Under the pieces are notes generated by a model, which saw only the letters and a list, made by a program, of their open reading frames with translations, was not told the DNA's origin and searched no databases. From Sambucus nigra (taxonomy: Eukaryota; Streptophyta; Magnoliopsida; Dipsacales; Adoxaceae): 64,000 nucleotides of DNA. The position numbers were made by a program, and so were the translations under genes. The stretch covers positions 397,479,049-397,543,048 of the forward strand of contig OX422211.1 of NCBI GenBank assembly GCA_949130495.1. The letters run 5' to 3'. Numbering within the stretch: the first letter of the stretch is position 1; each line of letters begins with the position of its first letter. Shown piece after piece: positions 23,801-36,545 of the stretch.

Positions 23801-24420
23801 GAAAATATGGCTTAGTGATTAATTTACCTTGAGAAAGGGGTGTAAAAATGATCATTAGGTAAAGTAAGTTGTTTGTTTATTAATGAGTGCCCATGTGAGT
23901 TATTTATGATTCGATGTAACATGTTTGATCTAGGGTGGCCCAAGCGGTTATGCCATAATATTAAATTATTAGGATCATTGAGCTTCCTTATCATAATAGT
24001 ATGTGATTATACAACATTAATTGTTGCATGGTATAACCCCATGCATAGCGCTGAAAATTTCTTTAGAGTGAGCTTATGGCTTCCAATATTAGAAGTAATG
24101 AAAAGGAACTCTTTATTACCTTCATTGTATGTTTCCATATGATACCCGTTCATTCTTATGTCCTTAAAGCTCAATAAATTTCTTCTGAATATAACATTAT
24201 TTACGTATAAATGGGTACCATTATGTAACACCTCGTGGGGTTTTTCAAAGCCTTCAATGATTTATGCAGAACCACTAGTGGAAACATTCACTGTATTGTA
24301 TACCAAGTCTAAGAAAAACTTCTAGTTTTTCAAAATGGTGTGGGTTGTCCCACTGTCTACCAGACAAGTATCATCGATTGCTCTTACTTTCGGATCCATA
24401 CCTTTTAACAGGATTAAATA
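23801..24420 (-). pseudogene. Copia C2 protease and GAG-pre-integrase remnant
   Basis: The aspartic protease signature VDSGTTHTI lies near 24335-24365. A stretch with 'HNGTHLYVNNVIF', 'RRNLLSFKDIRMNGYHMET' and 'KLTLKKFSALCMGLYHATI' (24007-24231) follows on the minus strand. That is the protease C-terminal half and GAG-pre-integrase domain. A stop lies shortly after the DSGT box. Confidence 0.85.
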
Positions 24421-25450
24421 TAAATTGAAATTCAATCCACCAATCATATAAGCATTGTAAAAAAATGATCAAAATCGTTCCATTAACTAATAAATGCTTA
24501 AATAAAGATATTAAATAAATTTGTTTACGCTCTAATGCTGAACTACTAATATCTCAATGGTAAATATGAATCAGAGAAATAAATAAATATATAAAACATA
24601 ATCATTTAGGCCTTCAGGGCCGTATTAGGTGGTTCTCCAAGCATGTTATCAAATATCTTATCACCACTAACATTTCATTCCTCATCTTCATAAAAATCAT
24701 TAAAAGTGAGATCAGTATCATCAAGTGTCCAAGCGTCTTCAAAACCTTCCATAATGTTTGTCTTTTCTCTCTATTTTAGGCCTGATATTTTTCCATTAAT
24801 TTCTTGGACGAACGACAGGTACATGTCCAATGCTCACTACGGCCACATATATGACAAATATCATTTGGATTTGGTGTATTTGACTTCTGTTTCCATTTGT
24901 TATTATGATCATTCCAATTCTGCTAAATTCTTGAATTTTTATTCTTTCTAGGGCCTTAATTATGGTAGCTACCTCTTCTAGAGTTTCCATGGCCCCGCTG
25001 CATATTTCCTTGACCTCTTTCATTATTCTAAGAAGAGTTATCATTCACTTCAGGTAGTGTTACAGATCTAATGGATCTATATGTATGGTTATTCATAAGC
25101 ACGCCATTGTTCTGCTCAACAACTAGGATATATGAAATTAGTTCCACGTACCTTTTAAACCATCTCTTTTAATATTTTTATAAGAGCACATTCGAGGCAT
25201 GAAAATTTGAGAAATTTTTCTCTAACATATCTATATCCTCTACCTTTTTTTCACATAGCTTTAGGTTGGAGGTAATTTTTAACATAGAAGAATTGTATTG
25301 GGACAAAGTATTGATATCTCAAGTTGAGCCATTCATTGCATGCACGTCGAAGTATAACCGATTTTTGGTGGTCATAATGCTCTTTTAGGGAGTCTCATAG
25401 ATCTAGAGGATCTTTCACGGTTAGGTACTAACTTTTTAAATCACTGCGAC
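24421..25450 (-). pseudogene. Copia C2 gag, C-terminal part
   Basis: The minus strand has 'YLTVKDPLDLW', 'SLKEHYDHQKSVILRRA' near 25340-25430 (UBN2-type gag core). A CX2CX4HX4C zinc knuckle, CHICGRSEHWTCTC, lies near 24815-24860. Frames are shifted several times. The N-terminal part of the same gag lies beyond the CACTA-1 insertion. Confidence 0.8.
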
Positions 25451-26263
25451 TTTCTTACCTACAAAAAAAAATATCGTGGCTAAAAATCAACATCTGCTAT
25501 TAAATTTATTTCGCGGCAAAAAACATTAGATTTTGCAACGAAAAAAATAGGTCCCCAAAAGACCTGTGCCAAAGTCTTCCCATGCTTGAGCATAAGTGCA
25601 AATTATTTAGCAACGAAATTAGTATCATTGGCAACGAAATAAGTCGTAGGAGTTAATATATTATTTTTGTAACGAAAAATATTTCGTGGCTTAATATATA
25701 AGTTCTTGAGGAATGATTTCTTTTGTGGTCAAAAAGTATTTTTTTTAATATCCATCAAGACTCCCACATGATATCTACCGAAGCTTTCACAATCCCCTCC
25801 AAAATCGAAACAAGAAAGTTTGAGACGAAAACCAGCAAAGACAATCTCGATTGCTGCTGCACTCTCTCTATATGTACGAAGCTCAAGTAAAAACAATATT
25901 CAAATATTCTCACATTCTATGGATAAAAAAGATAAAATAATATTTTCACGATTTTGCCCATTTTTTTATTTGCAGTGTTTGGTTTCACATGATATTTATC
26001 TACTGGAACTAATTTATTCTTGTTATTTATCCATTGGCGATGTTGTTCTTATATGTAAGTTGTTTTGATAAGAGAGAGTGGGAGAGTTGTTTCTGTTGTT
26101 TTCAGTAACTTTAGTGACATATTAATTAGTAGTTGAAATTAGGTCCAAGATCGAAAGGATATTAAAAGAGAGACAGAGTGTGAGAAAGGAGCCTATGATT
26201 AACTTTGTTTTTACTTGCAAAGTTCAGTAGTTCACCCCTAAGTAGTTAAAAGGGATTTTAAGA

Positions 26264-26268
<5 letters not shown>

Positions 26269-26320
<52 letters not shown>
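26269..26320. repeat. (CT)n microsatellite
   Basis: About 26 uninterrupted CT units inside CACTA-1. Confidence 0.97.
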
Positions 26321-26324
<4 letters not shown>

Positions 26325-26834
26325 TCATCTAAAATTTCAGTCTTGGAATCTTTGTTCACCAACAGGGGCGCTCTGCCATTTCTTTATGTCATGTGTTTTA
26401 CATCAAGAAAGTTTTAATAGGACGGGTAAATAGGTTTAAAACAAACCGTGTTTGTGATCCTATTTAGGGTGATAGTTAATATGATTCCTATAGATTATTA
26501 AGAAAAAACAATTTTTATTTCCAATATATTAATGAGTGAAGAGTTATCTATTGAAGCCTTAATAAAATATAAATATATAATACGATTCTTAATTTTTTAA
26601 AGTTCTAACAGGTGAAAATTGGGTTTTTGATAAACACTCATCATAATGGAATCATTGATTTATTTGTTTTAGTACTAAACCATTGTTAGGGCCTATTTTG
26701 TAACAATAATATGTAATTTATTTGTTCCAATGACTTTTACCCTTTGAATCGTGGATTGTAATTTCAAGGTATTTACTACGACTATGATGAATCTATTATT
26801 TGATCCCACTTGTTTTAATAAATTTTTTTATACT

Positions 26835-26881
26835 TATTAACTTGCTACGCGCCGCATATGTAGCGCGCCTGCCCAATAGGT
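26835..26881 (+). other. Possible Helitron-type 3' end (weak)
   Basis: GC-rich 'gctacgcgccgcatatgtagcgcgcc' can fold through GCGC/GCGC. It is followed by 'ggtagta' and a TA-rich tract, resembling a Helitron hairpin plus CTAG|T end, although the C of CTAG is G here. Confidence 0.25.
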
Positions 26882-27059
26882 AGTATATATATGTAGAAAA
26901 AAATTAGTTAGATTGATGAAAAAACCCCTGTTTAATCGTTAATGTTGTGTGTTGCTTTTTCATTAATTAGGGGACTTAGGTCTATGTAGTGGAAACCTTA
27001 TTAGAAATGTTGTGTGAGATAAATGATATGCCTAGCCCTACGTGTAACAAAGATAAATC

Positions 27060-27720
27060 TTTGAAAAGAATAAGAAGTAAGATATGTAATATGAACCATC
27101 GTCGATATTTAGATCCCAACCATATATGGAGGAAGAGTAGAAAATTTGATGGTAAATAAGAGCTCAGGTTAAAGCCCCATGGAATTAATTGGGGATGATT
27201 TGTTGCGATAATTGAATCATGTCAATGATTATATACTGGGGAAACATTCGGGTAATAAAAAGAGGAAATGTACACTTCAAGAGCTAAATTGGACAAGAAA
27301 AGGCATATTTTTAATTACAATTTTGGAAAACATTAAAACTTCGACATAACCTTGATGTCATGCATATTGAAAATAATAATTGTGAGAGTGTGTTGAGAAC
27401 TTTATTAATTACTGAGGGGAAAACAAAAGACACGTATAAGGCGAGGAAAGATTTGGAGGATAATGAAGGAATTACATTTAAAGCGAAATGGAGATACATA
27501 TATAATGCCGCGTGCATGCTATACACTTAGGAAGTTAGAGAAACAAAGTTTTTTTGATTTCTTGAAATTAGTTAAGTTTCCAGATGCATATGCTTCGAGT
27601 ATCCCACGGTGTGTGAACATTGGTAATGGTAAGGTATCGGAGTTGAAAATCCACGATTTTCATGTTCTATTACAATGAATATTGGCCGTTGGACCCTCGA
27701 TATTTGTGCAAGGAAGCATA
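27060..27720 (+). pseudogene. TNP2-like CACTA transposase remnant (Transposase_21)
   Basis: Pieces in more than one frame match the conserved TNP2 core. These are 'NHRRYLDPNHIW' near 27095, 'LRHNLDVMHIENN' near 27340-27380, and 'ACYTLRKLEKQSFFDFLK' with 'VKFPDAYASSIPRCVN' and 'SELKIHDFHVLLQ' at 27515-27678. TNP2 is the DDE transposase that cuts CACTA elements at their ends. Shifts and stops separate the blocks, so no functional protein is made. Confidence 0.85.
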
Positions 27721-28669
27721 CAGTGCAATAGTTGAGTTGGAGAATTTTTCAAAGATTTGTGTTGTAAAACACTGGATATAGAAGAACTGAAGAGGTTGAA
27801 GAAAGACATTGTTGTTATTTTGTGCAAACTAGAAATGATTTATTTGTGTTTTAGTATTTTGATTTTTATATTTTTATTTTATTAAAAATAATCATAAATT
27901 TGGGGGTACGCGCGACTTTCACACCTACGGCCAGAGCGTGTACTACGGGATACCATTGAGGCGGGATATTGGTGAGGGTGAGGAGCCACTACCTCTAGGC
28001 CCTTTTGATTGCAGGTTAGTAATTGGTATTATGTTATATTTGAATTTTTTTAAAATCATTATTCATATAATAAATTATCTACAATTGTAATTAACTTAAA
28101 AAGTTGTCATTTTGTAGACGGGGCTCACCCTTGTCCATGTGTGATGCCCTCACTGATATCCTACAATACTTATCTGGTCAACTGGATTTGAGGCGGCCAA
28201 CACAGGTACCACAATTTAATATTGTAGTTAAACTAAGTTGTACATGCATTATTACTTTTATATTGTGCACTTATATATAAAAGTACCTTGATTATTTAAA
28301 AAGCACTTATATATTTAAACTAAGTTGTACATACATTATTACCTTTATATTTTGCACTTCTCGAGACAATGCTTTGTTTCTTTGAGTTCAATGGCACTGT
28401 ATTTGTATGTGGTTGATTACTTATATATAAATATATTCCCTGTTGATTATTTATGTATATATTAAAATATCCATACTTATGATGTTTGAAAAATTACTAT
28501 AGAGACAATGCATTGTAAATCAAAATAACAAGTCTAAATAAATTGTAAAGCATAATCAAGGGTCAAAAGTATTTGTGGTTGTTTGTCATGAACTAGTTAT
28601 ATATCAACTTGTTTTAGTGTGTCGATTGAGAATTTTATTTTGCATGTATAATTATTAATTATTTGTTGT

Positions 28670-28790
28670 TTAATAGCGAAGTAAAGAGGTGGACGGTCAA
28701 GAGACGAATATGATCAAGTTTTATAAAGAAACGCATTGTAATGATGAAAAGTGGACATCTCTCGAAGTCGAAATGCTCTATGTAAGTCTT
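28670..28790 (+). pseudogene. Second transposase-like exon remnant of CACTA-1
   Basis: An exon-like stretch begins after a pyrimidine-rich tract at about 28675 and encodes 'SKEVDGQETNMIKFYKETH' followed by 'NDEKWTSLEVEML'. It ends at 'tatgtaagt', a plausible splice donor. The 'FYKETH..DEKWTS' pattern is like the 'lFk.TH.kkdGtw.' block of the plant Transposase_24 family. An upstream exon-like stretch at 27905-28017 ('YGQSVYYGIPL') with a following GT may belong to the same gene. Confidence 0.5.
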
Positions 28791-29854
28791 ATCAATTTTA
28801 TTTGGAATTTACCCTGCTATTGTTGAATTATCAACTTTCGATCATTATTATAACTTCTCCATGATAAAGACGAATCAAATCCTACTTTATTTTAGCTAAA
28901 GATATTGTATTCTCTTATTTGCAGATTTGACGTGACGAGAAGTTATTTTTTAGGCGCCATGAACTTTTGACATTTGGCATTTTTTAAATGGAATCTAAGA
29001 CTTCTAAGTCCTTTAACTAGTTTAACTTATTTTTTTGCACCATGGATATTTGTCGTTTGTAAGGGGATGAAATCGGGAACTTCTACGTCCTTTAACTAGT
29101 GTTTAGGTGACTTAACAATGTTTGTGTATGGGACTTAATGTGGATTTTATTTATGATAATTTAGTTAATTTGTGGATTTTAACAAATGTGTTTTTTTAGA
29201 TGGTAATATGTTTAAATTTGGTGGTATACGTTACCTTATCAAATTTATTTTCTAAATAAAAAAATATATTTTGAAACACTACGTTACCAAAATAAATGTT
29301 TTAGTAGTAAAATATGTAATTGATAAATAAAAGTGTGGTTTAAGATTTGATAGTTTATTATTGAAAATTAATGATTAACAATCATTTTTCAACAATTAAA
29401 TTTCGTAGAAAATAGATCTTGAGGGAAGGTACAAATTTCATAGCTAAAAGCTTCTAACACTAGTTTATTGATAGAATTGGCAACGAAATGAAAATATTTA
29501 GCAACGAAATGTTGAACAATTAGATACAAAATAAATTGTAAATTTTGTAGCTAAACGCTTCTAACACACTAGTTTACTGGAACGAAATGAAGACAATTAG
29601 CAACGAAATGTTGAACAGCTAGAAAAAAAATTGTAGCCTAAATATGATAATTGTCGACGAATTTTTTTTTGTGGAAAATAACCTAAACAATTGGCAACGC
29701 CAATTAATTTTGTGGTCATATACATTCAGCAACGGGTCGTTGGCCACTAACTCACTACGAAATAATTTTCATTGCCAAAAACTATCAGCAACGAAATACA
29801 AACTATTGGCTATGAAATTTTTTACAGTTAAATGTAAGATTTTTTGTAGTGTAA

Positions 29855-30005
29855 ATTTTTCCTAATGGGACATCGTATTTTCAAGTGTTATTGCATCACC
29901 AAGGTTCCGAGTATGAAGGTGGAGGTAAGCATCTTGAGACCAATTAAGATAATTCACCCCAGAAAGTTCAAGTTCTTCAAATTTGATTTTAGAGATATTT
30001 GACAT
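29855..30005 (-). pseudogene. Copia C2 gag, N-terminal part
   Basis: The minus-strand ATG at 30005 opens MSNISKIKFEELELSGVNYL, the characteristic N-terminus of this copia gag group. 'NWSQDAYLHLHTRNLGDAI' follows. A stop and the CACTA-1 right end follow at 29851. Together with 24421-25450 it forms one gag gene. Confidence 0.88.
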
Positions 30006-30159
30006 TTTTAAACAGTTCAATAAATAAATTACCATCGTAAATATATAATGCATAATAAGGAAAAAATAATAACTCAATATTTATTGGAATATCACGTGTG
30101 CAATTAGGACTCTAAGTCCTTGATTTAATAATTAGAACTTTAGATTCGTGTAATTATAT

Positions 30160-30710
30160 GTCAGAACTTCAGGTTTAACACATAAAATAATTGAACTTCG
30201 GGTCGGTTTTATTAAGTATAGGACTTTAAAGTCCCTACCCTATTGTGTCAAAACTTCAGGTTTCATGAGAGTTTTTTTTTTACAAAAATTACTTGAAACT
30301 TCAAGTCCAAATTGTAAATTATTTGGAGACTTATAATGTCCCTTACTTTATGATACAAATAATCAAAAGTTGGAGTTTTGATTGAGGGTATATATTATTT
30401 GGAACTCTAGGTCCATAATCTAAATAGAAATTCAAGTCCCAAATTTAAATGGCATTTGAGAACTTCGAGCCCCAATTATTAGGAACTTCGAGTCCTAAAT
30501 TTTATATTACAATTGAGAACTTCAGGACCCAATTATTGAGAACTTCAAGTACCAAATTTTATATTACAATTGGGAAATTCAGGCCCCATTTATTGGGAAC
30601 TTTAAGTCCTAAATTTTATATTACATTTGGGAATTTCTGGCCCTAATTATTGGGGACTCCAAGTTCCAAATATTATATTACAATTGGAAACTTCATACCC
30701 CAAATTTTAA
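30160..30710. repeat. Degenerate repeats of about 60 bp upstream of copia gag
   Basis: A unit of the form 'gaacttcaggnccc aattattgggaacttcaagtcc(t)aaattttatattacaattg' repeats at least four times at 30449-30700. Looser 'acttcaggt/acttcgagt' words extend down to about 30160. This lies in what should be the 5' leader of copia C2 on the minus strand. Confidence 0.8.
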
Positions 30711-31019
30711 ATAATATGAAAACATATGTTCTATTACTTTAATATATTTAAATAAAGCATATAACCAAAAATTTTGACTTTGGCAAATCATATGGGATCA
30801 ATCTGGTAAAAAATAAATAGTAATTCTAGACATATAAGTCTAACAATTGCATAAGAAACGTAATATTACTTAAATTTGTACTAAGAAATAATTTAAAGAA
30901 AGTGGTTTTATTATTTATATACACATGTTGCAATTGATTAAAAAATGCTTTGAACCAAGTAGATGTTAATATATACACGATCTACAAGAATTTATAGAAA
31001 CAATGGGCACAAAAATATG

Positions 31020-31022
<3 letters not shown>
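30711..31022. other. AT-rich, nothing recognised
   Basis: No coding, RNA or mobile-element signature was found. It may be the leader or LTR of copia C2, but no LTR end or primer site is visible. Confidence 0.4.

Positions 31023-31089
<67 letters not shown>
31023..31089. repeat. Compound (CA)n(TA)n microsatellite
   Basis: About 14 CA units followed by about 19 AT units. Confidence 0.97.
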
Positions 31090-31094
<5 letters not shown>

Positions 31095-34000
31095 AAGTAG
31101 GAAACTTATGTATGTCATAAGCTTCAACTATGATGTCATCATATGAATTTTTTAATGTAATACCCTCTTTGCCCCTCAAGTCCTTGATTTCCCCCTCTTT
31201 TTTTACTTACAAAATTTAGACTTCAATTCAAAATTGGGGGCACTTTAGTCAAAATCACTTCATGAATTTGTTCACACCCTCTCATTTCTCACACAAACGT
31301 CTCATTCTCTACTTCTCACCCATTCTCTCTCCCAAGTCACGATAACCTCCCTTCACATTCACCCCTTCACCTCTTCATCCCTTCTCCCTATCGTCGCCAT
31401 TATCTCCCAGTTGTCGACCTCATCTCCTCGCTATTCTCAGGTGTTGTATCCTTCAATTAGTGTTCTTTCATTGTTTGTTGCTTTTTTTCGATTCTTTCAT
31501 TCATTTAGGTTTCAAATGCTTCAATTCTATTAGGGTTTTTTCCCCCTCCCTAATTTAGGTTTCAAATGCGATTTTTTTCTTTTACTTCCAATTTTGATTT
31601 GTTTCCTTTGTTTAGTTTCGCAGATCTAAATCGAAGGTTTAAACTGGATATTATACACCACTACACTAATCAGGTATACTATTTGGGATTCAGATTTTGT
31701 ATCTAGATTTTTGCTATGTTCAGTCTCTTATTTCATTATTGTTTGTTCATTGTTGTTTGTGCACATGACAATCATTATCATTAACCTAGAATATTCATTG
31801 TATCTAATTTATACGGCTATATGAGAAAATGATGTAAAACATTCTATATAGTTGTTTTTCATTTCAACTTTATGTAACTTTATGTGCTTGAAGATATATG
31901 TGTGATGAAACACTAAAGATTTTGTTTATTTCTACAGGTCATGGAAAAATTTAACATGTTGGATTTAATTTCAGTCTCTAATAAAGCTCTACTTGAGTCT
32001 ACTTTCTATTTTAGGTATAAATCATCTCTTAAATTATCTTAGTTCTATGTCCTCTTGAATTTTTGATCAATATATGTTTTTCAATCGTTAATTTATATTT
32101 CTTTTCAAATGTAAACTGCTCAAAGATTGATCAATATGTTTATTTGGTTATTTACTTGAGTTGAAATTCCCTTTGTTGTCCCCCAAGTGTTTGACAATAG
32201 GTTAAGATGAGCATTCTTATTTATTGGAGCCTCTAATTTGTTTTTTATTTTTGTGTCAGATTCTTTTACATTTGTGATGTGGTGTCAAATTTAATGTCAT
32301 AGTTTTTACTGATGAGCTTGAATTGATTTTAGCCACTAATGATGATTTATGAGGTATAAACTCTTTCCATTTGGGATGTGGTATCAAATTTAATGTCCAA
32401 TTTTTACTGATGTGATTGAATTGATTTTAGCAATGATGATTGGATATTGCCCTTGATAAGTTGCTATTGAAGTCCATCAAAGGTAATCTTTATTTATGTC
32501 ATCTTTTTACTTTTAAACTCGGTGAATCTCTATTTTGTTGATTTCGTATTTACAAATTTGATTTTGTTCCTTTTGTATCTCCCACTTAAATGACTCTCAT
32601 GTGTTTGAGCATATGCCCCACTTGATGAAGTCATCTCCCTATCACTTTTAAAATTTTGGTTTCTCCTATTTTATGAAAGGAGGTTCATTCTATACCATTA
32701 CCGAACCACGTATACATTATGGCACCTTGAAGAAAGTATTTTGTTAAATTCCTGCTTCAAGATTGGATTATGTGTTTTATATTTCTTTTTAATTCTACAT
32801 TTCTTCGTAATTATAACTTGTAGAAAAGCCAGATGTAGCCGAAAGAGAAGTTGAATAAGGACGCGTGGTAGAGGTAAGCATAGTCATTTCAATGAATGAA
32901 ATGTCTTGATCATCATTCGCTTGAACCTTAGCCAAACAACATGAAATAATTGCTCTCATTAATACTGACATAACACAAAATTTTGGACAACATGATAGCT
33001 AAATTGTTGGTTTCTGAGATCGTGTACCTCTAAAATGTGGATCACAATGGTTATGGAAGTGTAAGTAGTGCTAGGAAGAAATAAAACCCATATTGCCTAA
33101 TACTCGCACACTAAATTTTTAAGTTTGAAATATGGGTGACATTTCTGTACTTTGAAATTGTGAATACAGAGTTGGTGGTTGCCTAGCCGAAACTAGAAAA
33201 ATGTGGGTGACTATAACTTAAAATCATTAAATGTGAAACTTGCTACCATTTTATCTATCTGCATTGAGTTTTTATTTTAATCTACATATTCCTCCTTTTT
33301 TGCAGGACAAAATATGTTGCAACAGACTTTATTTTTTTCATTTTTGCAGGTATGCGTTCAATTATCTCTCCTTATCTCTGTTCTCCATCTTCACCATTTT
33401 TATAGGTATACAAAATCTGTTGCACCGGACTCATTTTTATTTTAAATCCACTTTGCTAAATTATGGTGTATCCTTAAAAACTGATGTTTTCAAATAGGAC
33501 CAAATTACGAGACGTGCTACTATACCGATCCTGTTTGTTTGGCTGCCAAACACAAGGAACACCCTCCATGGAGCTCGCCGTAATGACCCGGTTGGTTTGG
33601 CCACCGGTATGACAATGTTATTTAGGTAAGTTAGTGTTGTACTTTGCATAAAGGGTCGAAATATAATTGTACTTATCATCTATACTACCAAACAAGGCTA
33701 CTTCACCAAGTGTATATTTGTGGATTCTGCAATAATAATGATCTATTGGAATGGCATATGTAGCTTGCCATCTAAATGGATAAAGACGACTCCCAGCGTT
33801 CTTCAAACAATACACGCTGGCAGCGTTCTTCAAACAAGACTGAATTTTTTGGCCAATGCAACCACCGGGCCATTTGCATAGATTTGAAAGATCTAAAATT
33901 CAAATCCATGCCTATTAGACCTCCAAAGAACTACTAGATATGACTGCCAATAGGACCCTGAATAAATAAATGATTCAATTCTTCTAAGTCCATGTTATAA

Positions 34001-35378
34001 CATTTAGAATTTGAGGTAATTTTGATTCCCACTTTCTAGATATTTTCCTCCAAAGGCAATATATCCTTTAGCCATCTCAACATTTGAATGGACATTTTAA
34101 GGGAAACATTAGAATTCTCAAATGATTTAAACACCACTGATTGAAGCCTGATTTGATTATTAATATTTAGTTATCGATCGAAACTTCCCCCTTCAACCTC
34201 TATTATATACTTCTCCACTTGGTCTAGACATTTTTGAATAATTTTCATAGCCACGAAACCTCTTCCAGTAGATTAATTTTCACAGCAGCGATATATTTTT
34301 ATCTGATTCAGTACAGTGTTGGGAATGAGTGCACACATACACTGTTGGGTTTGAGTGTACAAATATACAGTGTTGGTATTGAGTATTCACAGGTACATGT
34401 ATAATCATTTTTTCCCATTTTTCATATTCCCATTCTAAGGCAGTAATGGTACAATACAAACTCATATCTCCTCTCCTCATCTCCCTTCATAGCTAAATTG
34501 AAACGCGTGGAAAATCCTTCCCTTTCGATCTTTGCTCAACTAAACTGAAATGCTTATGTCAAACTAGTATGGATCGCACACCTCCAGACTGGTATGGATC
34601 TGATATTTACCTTTTTTTGGTAATTTACACACACGCAACACCAATACAAGTACATATTGACACACACACATATGCATATTGATAAAATCCAGTGAGATTT
34701 GTATGTATGAATCTGAGTTTTTCTATTTATTTATTTTGAGAACCTTCTTAAATAGTCTTATATAAACAGGAATCGGTATTCATAACAGTGGCTCCACCTC
34801 TCACAACGGTTGTTCGGATAACAGGAATCAGTATTCATATTTTGAGAATTAGTGACCGCCAACTATCAAAGCCTCTAACTGGATAGTTTTATGGATATTG
34901 GTTTTTTGACCAGATGTAAAGCCTTATGTTCCTTACCTGTATGTTTCTTTTTGATAACATGACCCTCATTTTGCCTTTGTAAGTTTAGAGATGTTTTAAT
35001 TTGGGCGAGAATCTACGTTTAAAATGGTGTATACCAGCTATCATTTTTACTCCTTTTGACTGTTCACAACCAGCGAGAGGTTTGCACAGGGGATGTACAC
35101 CCTTTGTTTGGAATGTGCACCCTCTGTTTATAATTTTCCGTTTACTTACCATAAATTATAATTTAGTGGCCCATTCTTACACAAATGTATACAAACATAT
35201 CAAGTCTATCAGGGAGGTTGCAAGTCATTCAATGTGCAATAGCATGGAAGAATTTATACATAAGATTAAGTTGCAACACAGGGATGCAATGGGCATGAAC
35301 ATGGTCTTAAAAGGGGTCCAAGTGTATGTACAATCATTTAATGCAAGGCACAATCGGAGACATTTTGAAGTTATGAAG
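31090..35378. other. Gene-poor tract, no product recognised
   Basis: A pyrimidine-rich stretch at 31260-31450 ('ctctcatttctcacac', 'cccattctctctccc') ends in 'ttctcaggtgttg' and resembles a transcribed 5' leader. Several candidate exon borders follow, for example 'ctacaggtcatggaaaaattt' at 31936 and 'ttttaggtataa' at 32011. I could not assemble a reading frame or name a protein. The tract continues after gypsy D to 47995, where a Helitron-like terminus is seen. It may therefore be the body of a Helitron carrying gene scraps. Confidence 0.4.
34308..34402. repeat. Three-unit short tandem repeat (about 28-30 bp)
   Basis: 'acagtgttgggaatgagtgcacacatac', then 'actgttgggtttgagtgtacaaatat', then 'acagtgttggtattgagtattcac'. 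Degenerate copies in direct orientation. Confidence 0.75.
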
Positions 35379-35383
35379 ATACA
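35001..35383 (+). other. Open frame of unknown status, cut by gypsy D
   Basis: From ATG 35001 an open frame of 127 codons reaches the gypsy D insertion point and then runs into the LTR. The part encoding 'SMEEFIHKIKLQHRDAMGMN' has ordinary amino-acid composition. I do not recognise a family. No continuation in frame is seen after 45895. It may be a captured or fossil exon, or chance. Confidence 0.25.
35379..35383. other. Target-site duplication ATACA (left)
   Basis: ATACA precedes the left LTR and recurs at 45891-45895 after the right LTR. Confidence 0.93.
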
Positions 35384-36545
35384 TGTGACACCCCGCCTAA
35401 TTAAATACCGGGCGATCACTCCTTTATTAAATTATAATCAAGGTGAACAGTTGGTTCATTCTTAGCATCACTGTCGTAAAAATACTTTTCCAATTTAAAC
35501 ACCCTAAATAATTAAGCTAAGTGTCAAAACCATTTCAAACCTTATTCTCATTTTATTAAATCCGGTTATAAAACCTTAAACCATTAACATCTAAAGAGTC
35601 ACACATTAAGAATAAAAATAGAATTGAACATACACGAATTCAATCATCAATAATAAATCCCAACATTTACAACACTGCAGGAAAAACATCCCGACAGTAA
35701 TAAATCCCGAAATAAAGGTACTGAAAGTAAAAATTACAATCTCTGACAATACGAACTAAATAATAGAAAGAGGGCGACACATGCCCCTGCTGGATAAAAC
35801 TGAACTAGGAGTAGAATCAAATGGATGAAGTCGTCTAAACAACAGGCCTGCAACTCCCACCTAAGTTGCAGCACGTTCCTTCCAAAGGATCCTAAGTAAG
35901 AATCCCCTGTGGATGGGCACCTGTAATACATACATATATATACAAGAGAGAGAGAGAGAAAAACGGGTCAGAGCCCGATAGTGTATATGATTTTAAAAAT
36001 TGTTTAGCAAGTATTTAAATTGATACAGGCCAATGCAACAACATATTAGTGCGACACTCTCTTGAGAAATTCTCACCTCTCTTCTAATGTGCACACCTAT
36101 CGCACAAACCTTCCCAGTGGTCTATCTCATCATATATCAAGCTATCCTTTCCCAATGGTTTAACTTATCTTAGGTTTTTCGCAGGATTCAAAATTTAACG
36201 ATTCAATTGTTTGAAAAGGATATTTCAATTAGTAACCAAAAGGTCTCATTTTAACTTTATTAATCAACAAAGTCTTCCAGTGTCATATTATACTTTCTCA
36301 AAACAAGTATTTACAATTTGAGTCATCAACCATGTCCTACATATCAATTCACAATAGGTAGTTCCAATTTCAGAATTTCATATATATATTAACTACTCGT
36401 AAAATATATATAACATAACAGCACCCCCAAATAATAACTATGGTGCGGGCATACTCTACTATCCAAACCCCATATCACTCACATTAAGGGGAATACAAAT
36501 TCGGAATCACTCTCGAATTGTATTAACACATACTCAAACAATATT

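Larger units (their letters stand above)
25457..29851 (+). mobile_element. CACTA/En-Spm element 1 inserted in copia gag
   Basis: The right terminus ends TTTTTTGTAGTG at 29851, the inverted form of CACTACAAAAAA. The left terminus at about 25458 reads CCTACAAAAAAAAATATCG, a damaged equivalent. Both subterminal regions are full of 'gcaacgaaat' / 'ttagcaacga' words (25500-25690 and 29400-29830). Copia gag similarity stops at 25450 and resumes at 29855, so the element is an insertion. A clean 3-bp duplication is not seen (TTA at left, TAA at right). The interior carries TNP2 and a second transposase-like remnant, both broken. Confidence 0.8.
21076..30160 (-). mobile_element. Ty1/copia element (C2), minus strand, 3' end lost, split by CACTA-1
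   Basis: The minus strand shows the copia order gag (start codon at 30005), protease, integrase, reverse transcriptase and RNase H. It is interrupted in gag by a 4.4-kb CACTA element at about 25457-29851. The 3' end, with the end of RNase H and the 3' LTR, is missing at the 21076 junction with gypsy B. I could not define a 5' LTR or primer binding site above 30005. All domains carry stops or shifts, so the copy is dead. Confidence 0.85.

Noticed and set aside
25451..29856. A clean TSD for CACTA-1
   Set aside because: The flanking triplets are TTA and TAA and the left terminus is damaged, so I could not confirm it.
30449..30700. Regular direct repeats as a CRISPR-like array
   Set aside because: Units are degenerate and abut without unique spacers of constant length. 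The context is a plant copia element.
31260..33480. A spliced host gene with pyrimidine-rich leader
   Set aside because: Candidate splice sites exist, but no continuous frame or recognisable protein could be assembled.
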